The position numbers and the translations under genes were made by a program. Positions 36,293 to 49,754 of a stretch of 64,000 nt of DNA are shown in pieces. Source of the DNA: Acholoe squamosa (Eukaryota > Annelida > Polychaeta > Phyllodocida > Polynoidae); assembly GCA_949317995.1 (NCBI GenBank), contig OX439035.1, positions 3,524,181 to 3,588,180 of the forward strand, in the 5' to 3' direction. The notes beneath the pieces are model-generated. The model made no database searches. It was not told where the DNA came from and saw nothing but the letters and a program-made list of their open reading frames with translations. Within the stretch, counting starts at the first letter, position 1. Every line of letters begins with the position of its first letter.

Positions 36293-36406
36293 TGGATATT
36301 GATGAGTGTGCCTCAAGCCCGTGTGGAATTGGAGGAACCTGCATGGATGAGGTCAATATGTATAGCTGCACATGTCCCGATGGGTTTACAGGAAACCAAT
36401 GTCAGG
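36293..36406 (+). CDS. cbEGF exon B4 (V-type)
   Basis: First exon of the regular array. The split first codon reads Val (VDIDEC). It carries a silent GGG in the DGF codons. Donor G|gtcagt. Confidence 0.8.
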
Positions 36407-37153
36407 GTCAGTTAGCTTTATTAATATTACTGTAAATCTGTGTGTACAGAACCCCCCTCACATATAGAATGCACCTCACGTATGGGATGCATATGATGTA
36501 AATCAGGTGTGTTAACTGTGTCTTATACATGAGGACTATGGTACTTAAATTGTGGTTAAAGTTTCCTGTATAGTCCTGGAATGAAAATGCAAACTTTTCC
36601 ATTTCTTTCTTTTTTTTTTATAAACAGCCGCATGTCCTGATTACACTTAAATGTTTGGCAACTAATCTTGAAGTCATCATCTGGAGTCATTTTTTGTTGA
36701 GATTCTAATAATCAAGCTCTCAATAGCATCTAAAAGTTGCCTAATTGATGAAGAAGAAGGTTCATAACAAAGAGGTGAAAAATGGGTGGAACATTGGTTG
36801 CTAATTTTCTTGCATGTTTTCGGAGATATTCCAATCTGATGAGGCTCTTTGTAGTGAATGGGAAAATGTTTTGTCCCATTCACATCCTACAAGAATCATA
36901 TTCTGATATATTGGAATAAATTTGAAAGAAGGGATTCAAAAGAAACAAATTCTTGAGATTCTACCCTTTCTTTCAATATCTCTAGTTTAAACAAATCACT
37001 AATAATCAGTATAGAATTAAATCTGCTCAGGGTTGTTATTTTTCTATTAGAGTTGGAGTATGTTAAAAACAAGGCCGATGTAGAGACGGAGAAAACACAA
37101 TCTTTTACATTACATCATAGATAGTGAATACTTTCTGTAATTGCTTATTACAG

Positions 37154-37267
37154 TGGATATTGATGAGTGTGCCTCAAGCCCATGTGGAATTGGAGGAACC
37201 TGCATGGATGAGGTCAATATGTATAGCTGCACATGTCCCGATGGATTTACAGGAAACCAATGTCAGG
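37154..37267 (+). CDS. cbEGF exon B5 (V-type)
   Basis: VDIDEC start, CGIGGTC, GFTGNQC. It uses CCA for the Pro before Cys 2. Confidence 0.8.
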
Positions 37268-38016
37268 GTCAGTTAGCTTTATTAATATTACTGTAAATCT
37301 GTGTGTACAGAAGCCCCTCACATATAGAATGCACCTCACGTATGGGATGCAGATGATGTAAATCAGGTGTGTTAGCTGTGTCTTCTACATGAGGACTATG
37401 GTACTTAAATTGTGGTTAAAGTTTCCTGTATAGTCCTGGAATGAAAATGCAAACTTTTTCATTTCTTTTTTTTTTTATAAATAGCCGCATGTCCTGATTA
37501 CACTTAAATGTTTGGCAACTAATCTTGAAGTCATCATATGGAGCCATTTTTTGTTGAGATTCTAATAATTAAGCTCTCAATAGCATCTAAAAGTTGCCTA
37601 ATTGATGGAGAAGAAGGTTCATAACAAAGGGGTGAAAAATGGGTGGAACATTGGTTGCTAATCATCTTGCATGTTTCCTGAGATATTCCAATCTGATGAG
37701 GCTCTTTGTAGCAAATAGGAACATGTTTAGTCCCATTCACATCCTACAAGAATCATATTCTGATATATTGGAATAAATTTGTAAGAAGGGATTCAAAAGA
37801 AACAAATTCTTGAGATACTACCCTTTCTTTCAATGTCTCTAGTTTAAACAAATCACTAATAATCAGTATAGAATTAAATCTCCTCAGGGTTGTTATTTTT
37901 CCCGCTCTATTAGAGTTGGAGTATGTTAAAAACAAGGACGATGTAGAGATGGAGAAAACCCAATCTTTTGCATTACATCATAAATAGTGAATACTTTCTG
38001 TAATTGTTTATTACAG

Positions 38017-38130
38017 AGGATATTGATGAGTGTGCCTCAAGCCCGTGTGGAATTGGAGGAACCTGCATGGATGAGGTCAATATGTATAGCTGCACATGTC
38101 CCGATGGATTTACAGGAAACCAATGTCAGG
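38017..38130 (+). CDS. cbEGF exon B6 (E-type)
   Basis: EDIDEC start. Acceptor gtttattacag. It uses CCG for the Pro before Cys 2. Confidence 0.8.
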
Positions 38131-38874
38131 GTCAGTTAGCTTTATTAATATTACTGTAAATCTGTGTGTACAGAACCCCCCTCACATATAGAATGCACCT
38201 CACGTATGGGATGCAGATGATGTAAATCAGGTGTGTTAGCTGCGTCTTATACATGAGGACTATGGTACTTAAATTGTGGTTAAAGTTTCCTGTATAGTCC
38301 TGGAATGAAAATGCAAACTTTTTTTTTCTTTTTTTTTTTTATAAATAGCCGCATGTCCTGATTACACTTAAATGTTTGGCAACTAATCTTGAAGTCATCA
38401 TCTGGAGCCATTTTTTGTTGAGATTCTAATAATCAAGCTCTCAATAGTATCTAAAAGTTGCCTAGTCGATGAAGAAGAAGGTTCATAACAAAGGGGTGAA
38501 AAATCGATGGAACATTGGTTGCTAATCATCTTGCATGTTTTCGGAGATATTCCAATCTGATGAGGCTCTTTGTAGCAAATAGGAACATGTTTAGTCCCAT
38601 TCACATCCTACAAGAATCATATTCTGATATATTGGAATAAATTTGAAAGAAGGGATTCAAAAGAAACAAATTCTTGAGATTCTACCCTTTCTTTCAATAT
38701 CTCTAGTTTAAACAAATCACTAATAATCAGTATAGAATTAAATCTGCTCAGGGTTGTTATTTTTCTATTAGAGTTGGAGTATGTTAAAAACAAGGCCGAT
38801 GTAGAGACGGAGAAAACACAATCTTTTGCATCACATCATAGATAGTGAATACTTTCTGTAATTGCTTATTACAG

Positions 38875-38988
38875 TGGATATTGATGAGTGTGCCTCAAGC
38901 CCATGTGGAATTGGAGGAACCTGCATGGATGAGGTCAATATGTATAGCTGCACATGTCCCGATGGATTTACAGGAAACCAATGTCAGG
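38875..38988 (+). CDS. cbEGF exon B7 (V-type)
   Basis: VDIDEC start. The unit downstream is nearly the same as that of B4, 2582 bp upstream, pointing to a three-unit duplication. Confidence 0.8.
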
Positions 38989-39741
38989 GTCAGTTAGCTT
39001 TATTAATATTACTGTAAATCTGTGTGTACAGAACCCCCCTCACATATAGAATGCACCTCACATATGGGATGCAGATGATGTAAATCAGGTGTGTTAGCTG
39101 CGTCTTATACATGAGGACTATGGTACTTAAATTGTGGTTAAAGTTTCCTGTATAGTCCTGGAATGAAAATGCAAACTTTTCCATTTCTTTCTTTTTTTTT
39201 TATAAACAGCCGCATGTCCTGATTACACTTAAATGTTTGGCAACTAATCTTGAAGTCATCATCTGGAGTCATTTTTTGTTGAGATTCTAATAATCAAGCT
39301 CTCAATAGCATCTAAAAGTTGCCTAATTGATGAAGAAGAAGGTTCATAACAAAGAGGTGAAAAATGGGTGGAACATTGGTTGCTAATTTTCTTGCATGTT
39401 TTCGGAGATATTCCAATCTGATGAGGCTCTTTGTAGTGAATAGGAAAATGTTTTGTCCCATTCACATCCTACACGAATCATATTCTGATACATTGGAATA
39501 AATTTGAAAGAAGGGATTCAAAAGAAACAAATTCTTGAGATTCTACTACTTCTTTCAATGTCTCTAGTTTAAACAAATCACTAATAATCATTATAGAATT
39601 AAATCTCCTCAGGGTTGTTATTTTTCTCACTCTATTAGAGTTGGAGTATGTTAAAAACAAGGCCGATGTAGAGATGGAGAAAACCCAATCTTTTGCATTA
39701 CATCATAAATAGTGAATACTTTCTGTAATTGTTTATTACAG

Positions 39742-39855
39742 AGGATATTGATGAGTGTGCCTCAAGCCCGTGTGGAATTGGAGGAACCTGCATGGATGAG
39801 GTCAATACGTATAGCTGCACATGTCCCGATGGATTTACAGGAAACCAATGTCAGG
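39742..39855 (+). CDS. cbEGF exon B8 (E-type)
   Basis: EDIDEC start. The only copy reading VNTYSC, with Thr replacing the Met two residues before Cys 4. The Asp and Tyr of the hydroxylation pattern are kept. Confidence 0.8.
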
Positions 39856-40604
39856 GTCAGTGAGCTTCATTTATATTACAGTAAATCTGTGTGTACAGAA
39901 CCCCCCTCACATATAGAATGCACCTCACGTATGGGATGCAGATGATGTAAATCAGGTGTGTTAGCTGTGTCTTCTACATGAGGACTATGGTACTTAAATT
40001 GTGGTTAAAGTTTCCTGTATAGTCCTGGAATGAAAATGCAAACTTTTTCATTTCTTTTTTTTTTATAAATAGCCGCATGTCCTGATTACACTTAAATGTT
40101 TGGCAACTAATCTTGAAGTCATCATATGGAGCCATTTTTTGTTGAGATTCTAATAATTAAGCTCTCAATAGCATCTAAAAGTTGCCTAATTGATTGAGAA
40201 GAAGGTTCATAACAAAGGGGTGAAAAATGGGTGGAACATTGGTTGCTAATCATCTTGCATGTTTCCTGAGATATTCCAATCTGATGAGGCTCTTTGTAGC
40301 AAATAGGAACATGTTTAGTCCCATTCACATCCTACAAGAATCATATTCTGATATATTGGAATAAATTTGTAAGAAGGGATTCAAAAGAAACAAATTCTTG
40401 AGATTCTACTCTTTCTTTCAATGTCTCTAGTTTAAACAAATCACTAATAATCAGTATAGAATTAAATCTCCTCAGGGTTGTTATTTTTCCCGCTCTATTA
40501 GCGTTGGAGTATGTTAAAAACAAGGACGATGTAGAGATGGAGAAAACCCAATCTTTTGCATTACATCATAAATAGTGAATACTTTCTGTAATTGTTTATT
40601 ACAG

Positions 40605-40718
40605 AGGATATTGATGAGTGTGCCTCAAGCCCGTGTGGAATTGGAGGAACCTGCATGGATGAGGTCAATATGTATAGCTGCACATGTCCCGATGGATTTA
40701 CAGGAAACCAATGTCAGG
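40605..40718 (+). CDS. cbEGF exon B9 (E-type)
   Basis: EDIDEC start with the standard module. The following intron is the one broken by the 2.15-kb TIR element, so the next exon is 3017 bp away rather than about 860. Confidence 0.8.
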
Positions 40719-41395
40719 GTCAGTTAGCTTTATTAATATTACTGTAAATCTGTGTGTACAGAACCCCCCTCACATATAGAATGCACCTCACGTATGGGAT
40801 GCAGATGATGTAAATCAGGTGTGTTAGCTGCGTCTTATACATGAGGACTATGGTACTTAAATCGTTGTTAAAGTTTCCTGTATAGTCCTGGAATGAAAAT
40901 GCAAACTTTTTTTTTCTTTTTTTTTTTATAAATAGCCGCATGTCCTGATTACACTTAAATGTTTGGCAACTAATCTTGAAGTCATCATCTGGAGCCATTT
41001 ATTGTTGAGATTCTAATAATCAAGCTCTCAATAGTATCTAAAAGTTGCCTAGTCGATGAAGAAGAAGGTTCATAACAAAGGGGTGAAAAATCGATGGAAC
41101 ATTGGTTGCTAATCATCTTGCATGTTTTCGGAGATATTCCAATCTGATGAGGCTCTTTGTAGCAAATAGGAACATGTTTAGTCCCATTCACATCCTACAA
41201 GAATCATATTCTGATATATTGGAATAGATTTGTAAGAAGGGATTCAAAAGAAACAAATTCTTGAGATTCTACCCTTTCTTTCAATGTCTCTAGTTTAAAC
41301 AAATCACTAATAATCAGTATAGAATTAAATCTCCTCAGGGTTGTTATTTTTCCCGCTCTATTAGCGTTGGAGTATGTTAAAAACAAGGACTGAGG

Positions 41396-43544
41396 GTCAC
41401 TCTCACCAGATTGGTGCAGGTCTGATATGAGATAGTGAAAAATGATATTTAGGAGTTCAGTGTAATCCTTTGGCACATGGAAAATATATGTATAGATGGA
41501 TCTTGTTACACATTCCTTTTTCCTTAAATATATGATTAAATATTATTAACAATGGAGTCTTTTTGCCATGTGTGGTTTATAGGTGGCTCTTTGGCCACCT
41601 AGGAGGCCTACTGATTATATTTTTTTTTGCCATTTTTCCTTCAACAAAGAGTTTACTATTTTACACCATAGAAAAGGTTATGGTAAGTTCTATAATATTA
41701 TTTAAAAAGATTTGTATTTTAATGACTTATAAAAAATTGATGGGTCTCCTAATTATTTTTTCTGCCCTTTTTCTAGGACTTTGCCTTTTATAAACTTTGC
41801 AGTTTTTGTGTATGTACCTGGGGTCACTTATGTGGGTTTAAGCACTTTTCACATTTTGCTTAAAGCCTATTGTTTGCAAAGATGTACAATACCCTGGGTA
41901 AATTTTCAAATATTGTTATAGTTATATTGGTTTACATTCATGCCACAGGTGGTGGTCAAAGAGCCACCCTAAGTGGTCAAAGAGCCACCCAAATGGCCAA
42001 AAAAAGGCCCCCAATAGTCTTGAAATTGTTTCAAAATATTTTCAAACGGTCAGGGTATAGTTCATAGGCTATACACATCATTATGCATCTAATTTGTATT
42101 TGTAATTATTCACGATTATAGTAAAGTCATGGCATTATCTCAGCTGGTCAAAGAGCCACCCCAAGTGGTCAAAGAGCCACCTATTGGTTAAATAGCCACC
42201 AAAATACCCTAAAAAATGTTCAAAAGATATTGTTTTAGATGTCAGAATAGAGGGCATGGGATCTGTACATCATTATACATTCAATTTGCATTTGTAATTA
42301 CTCATAATTATGGTGAAGTCATGCCATTATCATAGCTGGCCTCAGGTGGTCAAAGAGCCACCTAAATAATCAAATAGGCTCCCAGTAGTCCAAAAGAAAG
42401 TCTCAAAATAAATTTTTAAAATCAAAATAGAGTGCAAAGGCTGTACATTTCCTTACACATCTAATTTGCATTCTCAATCATTTATGATTATTGTAAATTC
42501 ATGGATTTATATCAGCTGGTCAAATAGCCACCCCAGGTGGTCAAAGAGCCACCTCAGCTGGTCAAAGAGCCATCCAAATGGCCAAATAGGCCCCATTAAT
42601 CTTTAAAAACTCTCAAAATGTATTTTTCAAAAGTCAGAATGGTCTGTGTAAGCTGTACACATCATTGAATATCGAACTGGTGTTCTTAATAATTCATGAT
42701 TATAGTAATTTCATGCATTTATATCAGGTGGTCAAAGAGCCACCCAAGTGGTCAAAGAGCCACCCAAGTGGTCAAAAAAACACCTCTTCTTTGGACCTTG
42801 TTAATTTCCATAATATTTCTCAGTTTCGTATGATTGACCAACAGACAGGACCTATCATCGTTATCATAATGAACATAAAGGTTGTAGTTAAATACCAAGT
42901 GTATCAGAAATATAGAGCAAACTGTCCAAGTGGTCAAAGAGCCACCCATCTAAATGAAGAAGGTAAAACTAGACTTTGGAAGGCCATGGAAAAAAAATAT
43001 CACCTTCAACACTAATTAAAAAGATGAGCTTAACTAGCTGAGTGTCCCCTTTCTTTGGGAAAAATATAGGATAATATGAGAATATTCAAAATCAAGATAT
43101 TAAAAATGTGAAAAGAAATCAAACAGAGTAAGTGGTCAAAGAGCCACCCAAGGGCGGCTCTTTGACCATTTGCTATTTGTAGCAAGAAATAAAAAAGAGA
43201 AGACTTAAGAGGTGATAAAAATGTTCAGGGGGTGGGGAAGAGAGGTATTTGTACACATGTACACATTATTAATACATGATATTACAATAAAAAATAATAT
43301 TGTGAGATTTCAGTGGCTTGGAGAAGGCTTATTGTGAAAAAAGGGCATTTTAGGCCTTTCTGACCTTAGGTAACAAAAAAATATGACCTGTTTTACAATG
43401 AAATTATTTTTGCCATGTAGGTGTAAGCCTATCTGACATGGGAAAAATAACAAATGTACAAATATGATACAAAATAATTTTACACAAGTCTTCAAAATGA
43501 ATAACCCCCTATTTTCAGACCTGCACCAATCTGGTGAGAGTGAC
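41396..43544. mobile_element. 2.15-kb DNA element with perfect 30-bp TIRs and internal 200-bp repeats
   Basis: The TIRs are exact over 30 bp (41396-41425 and 43515-43544), beginning GTCACTCTCACCAGATTGG. The interior has about five tandem units of 190-205 bp (starts near 41947, 42140, 42340, 42515 and 42720), each led by one to three copies of GGTGGTCAAAGAGCCACC or a variant. Two reverse copies lie near the ends (about 41578 and 43155). There is no transposase and no large frame. The left flank carries a few extra bases, so a target duplication cannot be read with certainty. It splits one array intron. Confidence 0.85.
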
Positions 43545-43621
43545 AATGTAGAGATGGAGAAAACCCAATCTTTTGCATTACATCATAAATAGTGAATACT
43601 TTCTGTAATTGTTTATTACAG

Positions 43622-43735
43622 AGGATATTGATGAGTGTGCCTCAAGCCCGTGTGGAATTGGAGGAACCTGCATGGATGAGGTCAATATGTATAGCTGCAC
43701 ATGTCCCGATGGATTTACAGGAAACCAATGTCAGG
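43622..43735 (+). CDS. cbEGF exon B10 (E-type)
   Basis: EDIDEC start. It lies 77 bp after the right TIR of the inserted element. All intron signals up to the acceptor are intact, so splicing need not be affected. Confidence 0.8.
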
Positions 43736-44478
43736 GTCAGTGAGCTTAATTTATATTACTGTAAATCTGTGTGTACAGAACGCCCCTCACATATAGAATG
43801 CACCTCACATATGGGATGCAGATGATGTAGATCAGGTGTGTTAGCTGCGTCTTATACATGAGGACTATGGTACTTAAATCGTTGTTAAAGTTTCCTGTAT
43901 AGTCCTGGAATGAAAATGCAAACTTTTTTTTTCTTTTTTTTTTTATAAATAGCCGCATGTCCTGATTACACTTAAATGTTTGGCAACTAATCTTGAAGTC
44001 ATCATCTGGAGCCATTTTTTGTTGAGATTCTAATAATCAAGCTCTCAATAGTATCTAAAAGTTGCCTAGTCGATGAAGAAGAAGGTTCATAACAAAGGGG
44101 TGAAAAATCGATGGAACATTGGTTGCTAATCATCTTGCATGTTTTCGGAGATATTCCAATCTGATGAGGCTCTTTGTAGCAAATAGGAACATGTTTAGTC
44201 CCATTCACATCCTACAAGAATCATATTCTGATATATTGGAATGAATTTGAAAGAAGGGATTCAAAAGAAACAAATTCTTGAGATTCTACCCTTTCTTTCA
44301 ATATCTCTAGTTTAAACAAATCACTAATAATCAGTATAGAATTAAATCTGCTCAGGGTTGTTATTTTTCTATTAGAGTTGGAGTATGTTAAAAACAAGGC
44401 CGATGTAGAGACGGAGAAAACACAATCTTTTGCATTACATCATAGATAGTGAATACTTTCTGTAATTGCTTATTACAG

Positions 44479-44592
44479 TGGATATTGATGAGTGTGCCTC
44501 AAGCCCATGTGGAATTGGAGGAACCTGCATGGATGAGGTCAATATGTATAGCTGCACATGTCCTGATGGATTTACAGGAAACCAATGTCAGG
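44479..44592 (+). CDS. cbEGF exon B11 (V-type)
   Basis: VDIDEC start. It uses CCT rather than CCC in the CPDG codons, a variant shared with B14. Confidence 0.8.
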
Positions 44593-45336
44593 GTCAGTGA
44601 GCTTCATTTATATTACTGTAAATCTGTGTGTACAGAACCCCCCTCACATATAGAATGCACCTCACGTATGGGATGCAGATGATGTAAATCAGGTGTGTTA
44701 GCTGCGTCTTATACATGAGGACTATGGTACTTAAATTGTGGTTAAAGTTTCCTGTATAGTCCTGGAATGAAAATGCAAACTTTTCCATTTCTTTTTTTTT
44801 TATAAACAGCCGCATGTCCTGATTACACTTGAATGTTTGGCAACTAATCTTGAAGTCATCATCTGGAGTCATTTTTTTGTTGAGATTCTAATAATCAAGC
44901 TCTCAATAGCATCTAAAAGTTGCCTAATTGATGGAGAAGAAGGTTCATAACAAAGGGGTGAAAAATCGGTGGAACATTGGTTGCTAATCTTCTTGCATGT
45001 TTTCGGAGATATTCCAATCTGATGAGGCTCTTTGTAGTGAATGGGAAAATGTTTTGTCCCATTCACATCCTACAAGAATCATATTCTGATATATTGGAAT
45101 AAATTTGAAAGAAGGGATTCAAAAGAAACAAATTCTTGAGATTCTACCCTTTCTTTCAATGTCTCTAGTTTAAACAAATCACTAATAATCAGTATAGAAT
45201 TAAATCTCCTCAGGGTTGTTATTTTTCTATTAGAGTTGGAGTATGTTAAAAACAAGGCCGATGTAGAGACAGAGAAAACACAATCTTTTGCATTACATCA
45301 TAGATAGTGAATACTTTCTGTAATTGCTTATTACAG

Positions 45337-45450
45337 TGGATATTGATGAGTGTGCCTCAAGCCCATGTGGAATTGGAGGAACCTGCATGGATGAGGTCAA
45401 TATGTATAGCTGCACATGTCCCGATGGATTTACAGGAAACCAATGTCAGG
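45337..45450 (+). CDS. cbEGF exon B12 (V-type)
   Basis: VDIDEC start and standard module. It follows another V-type unit directly. Confidence 0.8.
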
Positions 45451-46200
45451 GTCAGTTAGCTTTATTAATATTACTGTAAATCTGTGTGTACAGAACCCCC
45501 CTCACATATAGACTGCACCTCACGTATGGGATGCAGATGATGTAAATCAGGTGTGTTAGCTGCGTCTTATACATGAGGACTATGGTACTTAAATTGTGGT
45601 TAAAGTTTCCTGTATAGTCCTGGAATGAAAATGCAAACTTTTTCATTTCTTTTTTTTTTTATAAATAGCCGCATGTCCTGAGTACACTTAAATCTTTGGC
45701 AACTAATCTTGAAGTCATCATCTGGAGTCATTTTTTGTTGAGATTCTAATAATCAAGCTCTCAATAGCATCTAAAAGTTGCCTAATTGATGGAGAAGAAG
45801 GTTCATAACAAAGGGGTGAAAAATGGGTGGAACATTGGTTGCTAATCATCTTACATGTTTTCGGAGATATTCCAATCTGATGAGGCTCTTTGTAGTGAAT
45901 AGGAAAATGTTTTGTCGCATTCACACCCTACAAGAATCATATTCTGATATATTGGAATAAATTTGAAAGAAGGGATTCAAAAGTAACAAATTCTTGAGAT
46001 TCTACCCTTTCTTTCAATGTCTCTAGTTTAAACAAATCACTAATAATCAGTATAGAATTAAATCTCCTCAGGGTTGTTATTTTTCTCGCTCTATTAGAGT
46101 TGGAGTATGTTAAAAACAAGGCCGATGTAGAGATGGAGAAAACCCAATCTTTTGCATTACATCATAAATAGTGAATACTTTCTGTAATTGTTTATTACAG

Positions 46201-46314
46201 AGGATATTGATGAGTGTGCCTCAAGCCCGTGTGGAATTGGAGGAACCTGCATGGATGAGGTCAATATGTATAGCTGCACATGTCCCGATGGATTTACAGG
46301 AAACCAATGTCAGG
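46201..46314 (+). CDS. cbEGF exon B13 (E-type)
   Basis: EDIDEC start and standard module. The downstream intron resembles that of B11 and B14. Confidence 0.8.
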
Positions 46315-47057
46315 GTCAGTGAGCTTCATTTATATTACTGTAAATCTGTGTGTACAGAACCCCCCTCACATATAGAATGCACCTCACGTATGGGATGCAG
46401 ATGATGTAAATCAGGTGTGTTAGCTGCGTCTTATACATGAGGACTATGGTACTTAAATTGTGGTTAAAGTTTCCTCTATAGTCCTGGAATGAAAATGCAA
46501 ACTTTTCCATTTCTTTTTTTTTTATAAACAGCCGCATGTCCTGATTACACTTAAATGTTTGGCAACTAATCTTGAAGTCATCATCTGGAGTCATTTTTTG
46601 TTGAGATTCTAATAATCAAGCTCTCAATAGCATCTAAAAGTTGCCTAATTGATGGAGAAGAAGGTTCATAACAAAGTGGTGAAAAATGGGTGGAACATTG
46701 GTTGCTAATCTTCTTGCATGTTTTCGGAGATATTCCAATCTGATGAGGCTCTTTGTAGTGAATAGGAACATGTTTTGTCCCATTCACATCCTACAAGAAT
46801 CATATTCTGATATATTGGAATAAATTTGAAAGAAGGGATTCAAAAGAAACAAATTCTTGAGATTCTACCCTTTCTTTCAATGTCTCTAGTTTAAACAAAT
46901 CACTAATAATCAGTATAGAATTAGATCTCCTCAGGTTTGTTATTTTTCTATTAGAGTTGGAGTATGTTAAAAACAAGGCCGATGTAGAGACGGAGAAAAC
47001 ACAATCTTTTACATCACATCATAGATAGTGAATACTTTCTGTAATTGCTTATTACAG

Positions 47058-47171
47058 TGGATATTGATGAGTGTGCCTCAAGCCCATGTGAAAATGGAGG
47101 AACCTGCATGGATGAGGTCAATATGTATAGCTGCACATGTCCTGATGGATTTACAGGAAACCAATGTCAGG
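47058..47171 (+). CDS. cbEGF exon B14 (V-type, with CENGGTC)
   Basis: VDIDEC start. The only exon in the array reading CENGGTC, as in B1 and B2, while the rest (YSCTC, GFTGNQC) is array-like. The exon therefore looks like a mosaic. Confidence 0.8.
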
Positions 47172-47916
47172 GTCAGTGAGCTTCATTTATATTACTGTAA
47201 ATCTGTGTGTACAGAACCCCCCTCACATATAGAATGCACCTCACGTATGGGATGCAGATGATGTAAATCAGGTGTGTTAGCTGCGTCTTATACATGAGGA
47301 CTATGGTACTTAAATTGTGGTTAAAGTTTCCTCTATAGTCCTGGAATGAAAATGCAAACTTTTCCATTTCTTTTTTTTTTTTATAAACAGCCGCATGTCC
47401 TGATTACACTTAAATGTTTGGCAACTAATCTTGAAGTTATCATCTGGAGTCATTTTTTGTTGAGATTCTAATAATCAAGCTCTCAATAGCATCTAAAAGT
47501 TGCCTAATTGATGGAGAAGAAGGTTCATAACAAAGGGGTGAAAAATGGGTGGAACATTGGTTGCTAATCTTCTTGCATGTTTTCGGAGATATTCCAATCT
47601 GATGAGGCTCTTTGTAGTGAATAGGAAAATGTTTTGTCCCATTCACATCCTACAAGAATCATATTCTGATATATTGGAATAAATTTGAAAGAAGGGATTC
47701 AAAAGAAACAAATTCTTGAGATTCTACCCTTTCTTTCAATATCTCTAGTTTAAACAAATCACTAATAATCAGTATAGAATTAAATCTGCTCAGGGTTGTT
47801 ATTTTTCTATTAGAGTTGGAGTATGTTAAAAACAAGGCCGATGTAGAGACGGAGAAAACACAATCTTTTGCATTACATCATAGATAGTGAATACTTTCTG
47901 TAATTGCTTATTACAG

Positions 47917-48030
47917 TGGATATTGATGAGTGTGCCTCAAGCCCTTGTGGAATTGGAGGAACCTGCATGGATGAGGTCAATATGTATAGCTGCACATGTC
48001 CCGATGGATTTACAGGAAACCAATGTCAGG
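47917..48030 (+). CDS. cbEGF exon B15 (V-type)
   Basis: VDIDEC start. It has a silent CCT before Cys 2 that is shared only with B17, 1724 bp downstream. Confidence 0.8.
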
Positions 48031-48782
48031 GTCAGTTAGCTTTATTAATATTACTGTAAATCTGTGTGTACAGAACCCCCCTCACATATAGAATGCACCT
48101 CACATATGGGATGCAGATGATGTAAATCAGGTGTGTTAGCTGCGTCTTATACATGAGGACTATGGTACTTAAATTGTGGTTAAAGTTTCCTGTATAGTCC
48201 TGGAATGAAAATGCAAACTTTTCCATTTCTTTCTTTTTTTTTATAAATAGCCGCATGTCCTGATTACACTTAAATGTTTGGCAACTAATCTTGAAGTCAT
48301 CATCTGGAGTCATTTTTTGTTGAGATTCTAATAATCAAGCTCTCAATAGCATCTAAAAGTTGCCTAATTGATGAAGAAGAAGGTTCATAACAAAGAGGTG
48401 AAAAATGGGTGGAACATTGGTTGCTAATCATCTTGCATGTTTCCTGAGATATTCCAATCTGATGAGGCTCTTTGTAGCAAATAGGAACATGTTTAGTCCC
48501 ATTCACATCCTACAAGAATCATATTCTGATATATTGGAATAAATTTGTGAGAAGGGATTCAAAAGAAACAAATTCTTGAGATTCTACCCTTTCTTTCAAT
48601 GTCTCTAGTTTAAACAAATCACTAATAATCAGTATAGAATTAAATCTCCTCAGGGTTGTTATTTTTCCCGCTCTATTAGCGTTGGAGTATGTTAAAAACA
48701 AGGACGATGTAGAGATGGAGAAAACCCAATCTTTTGCATTACATCATAAATAGTGAATACTTTCTGTAATTGTTTATTACAG

Positions 48783-48896
48783 AGGATATTGATGAGTGTG
48801 CCTCAAGCCCGTGTGGAATTGGAGGAACCTGCATGGATGAGGTCAATATGTATAGCTGCACATGTCCCGATGGATTTACAGGAAACCAATGTCAGG
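48783..48896 (+). CDS. cbEGF exon B16 (E-type)
   Basis: EDIDEC start. Exon and intron nearly match B18, 1724 bp downstream. Confidence 0.8.
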
Positions 48897-49640
48897 GTCA
48901 GTGAGCTTCATTTATATTACTGTAAATCTGTGTGTACAGAACGCCCCTCACATATAGAATGCACCTCACATATGGGATGCAGATGATGTAGATCAGGTGT
49001 GTTAGCTGCGTCTTATACATGAGGACTATGGTACTTAAATCGTTGTTAAAGTTTCCTGTATAGTCCTGGAATGAAAATGCAAACTTTTTTTTTCTTTTTT
49101 TTTTTTATAAATAGCCGCATGTCCTGATTACACTTAAATGTTTGGCAACTAATCTTGAAGTCATCATCTGGAGTCATTTTTTGTTGAGATTCTAATAATC
49201 AAGCTCTCAATAGCATCTAAAAGTTGCCTAATTGATGGAGAAGAAGGTTCATAACAAAGGGGTGAAAAATGGGTGGAACATTGGTTGCTAATCTTCTTGC
49301 ATGTTTTCGGAGATATTCCAATCTGATGAGGCTCTTTGTAGTGAATAGGAAAATGTTTTGTCCCATTCACATCCTACAAGAATCATATTCTGATATATTG
49401 GAATAAATTTGAAAGAAGGGATTCAAAAGAAACAAATTCTTGAGATTCTACCCTTTCTTTCAATATCTCTAGTTTAAACAAATCACTAATAATCAGTATA
49501 GAATTAAATCTGCTCAGGGTTGTTATTTTTCTATTAGAGTTGGAGTATGTTAAAAACAAGGCCGATGTAGAGACGGAGAAAACACAATCTTTTGCATTAC
49601 ATCATAGATAGTGAATACTTTCTGTAATTGCTTATTACAG

Positions 49641-49754
49641 TGGATATTGATGAGTGTGCCTCAAGCCCTTGTGGAATTGGAGGAACCTGCATGGATGAGG
49701 TCAATATGTATAGCTGCACATGTCCCGATGGATTTACAGGAAACCAATGTCAGG
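49641..49754 (+). CDS. cbEGF exon B17 (V-type)
   Basis: VDIDEC start. The twin of B15 within the two-unit duplication. Confidence 0.8.

Noticed and set aside
36677-36883. Recurrent 68-codon minus-strand frames in each array intron as a real small gene
   Set aside because: They recur because the intron is part of the repeat unit. Stops at fixed places and a fused A tail point to a relic, reported as such in the findings.
41563-41793. 76-codon hydrophobic + frame at the left of the TIR element
   Set aside because: The T-rich sequence gives Phe/Leu/Ile-rich translation by composition alone. It is not conserved across the element's own repeats.
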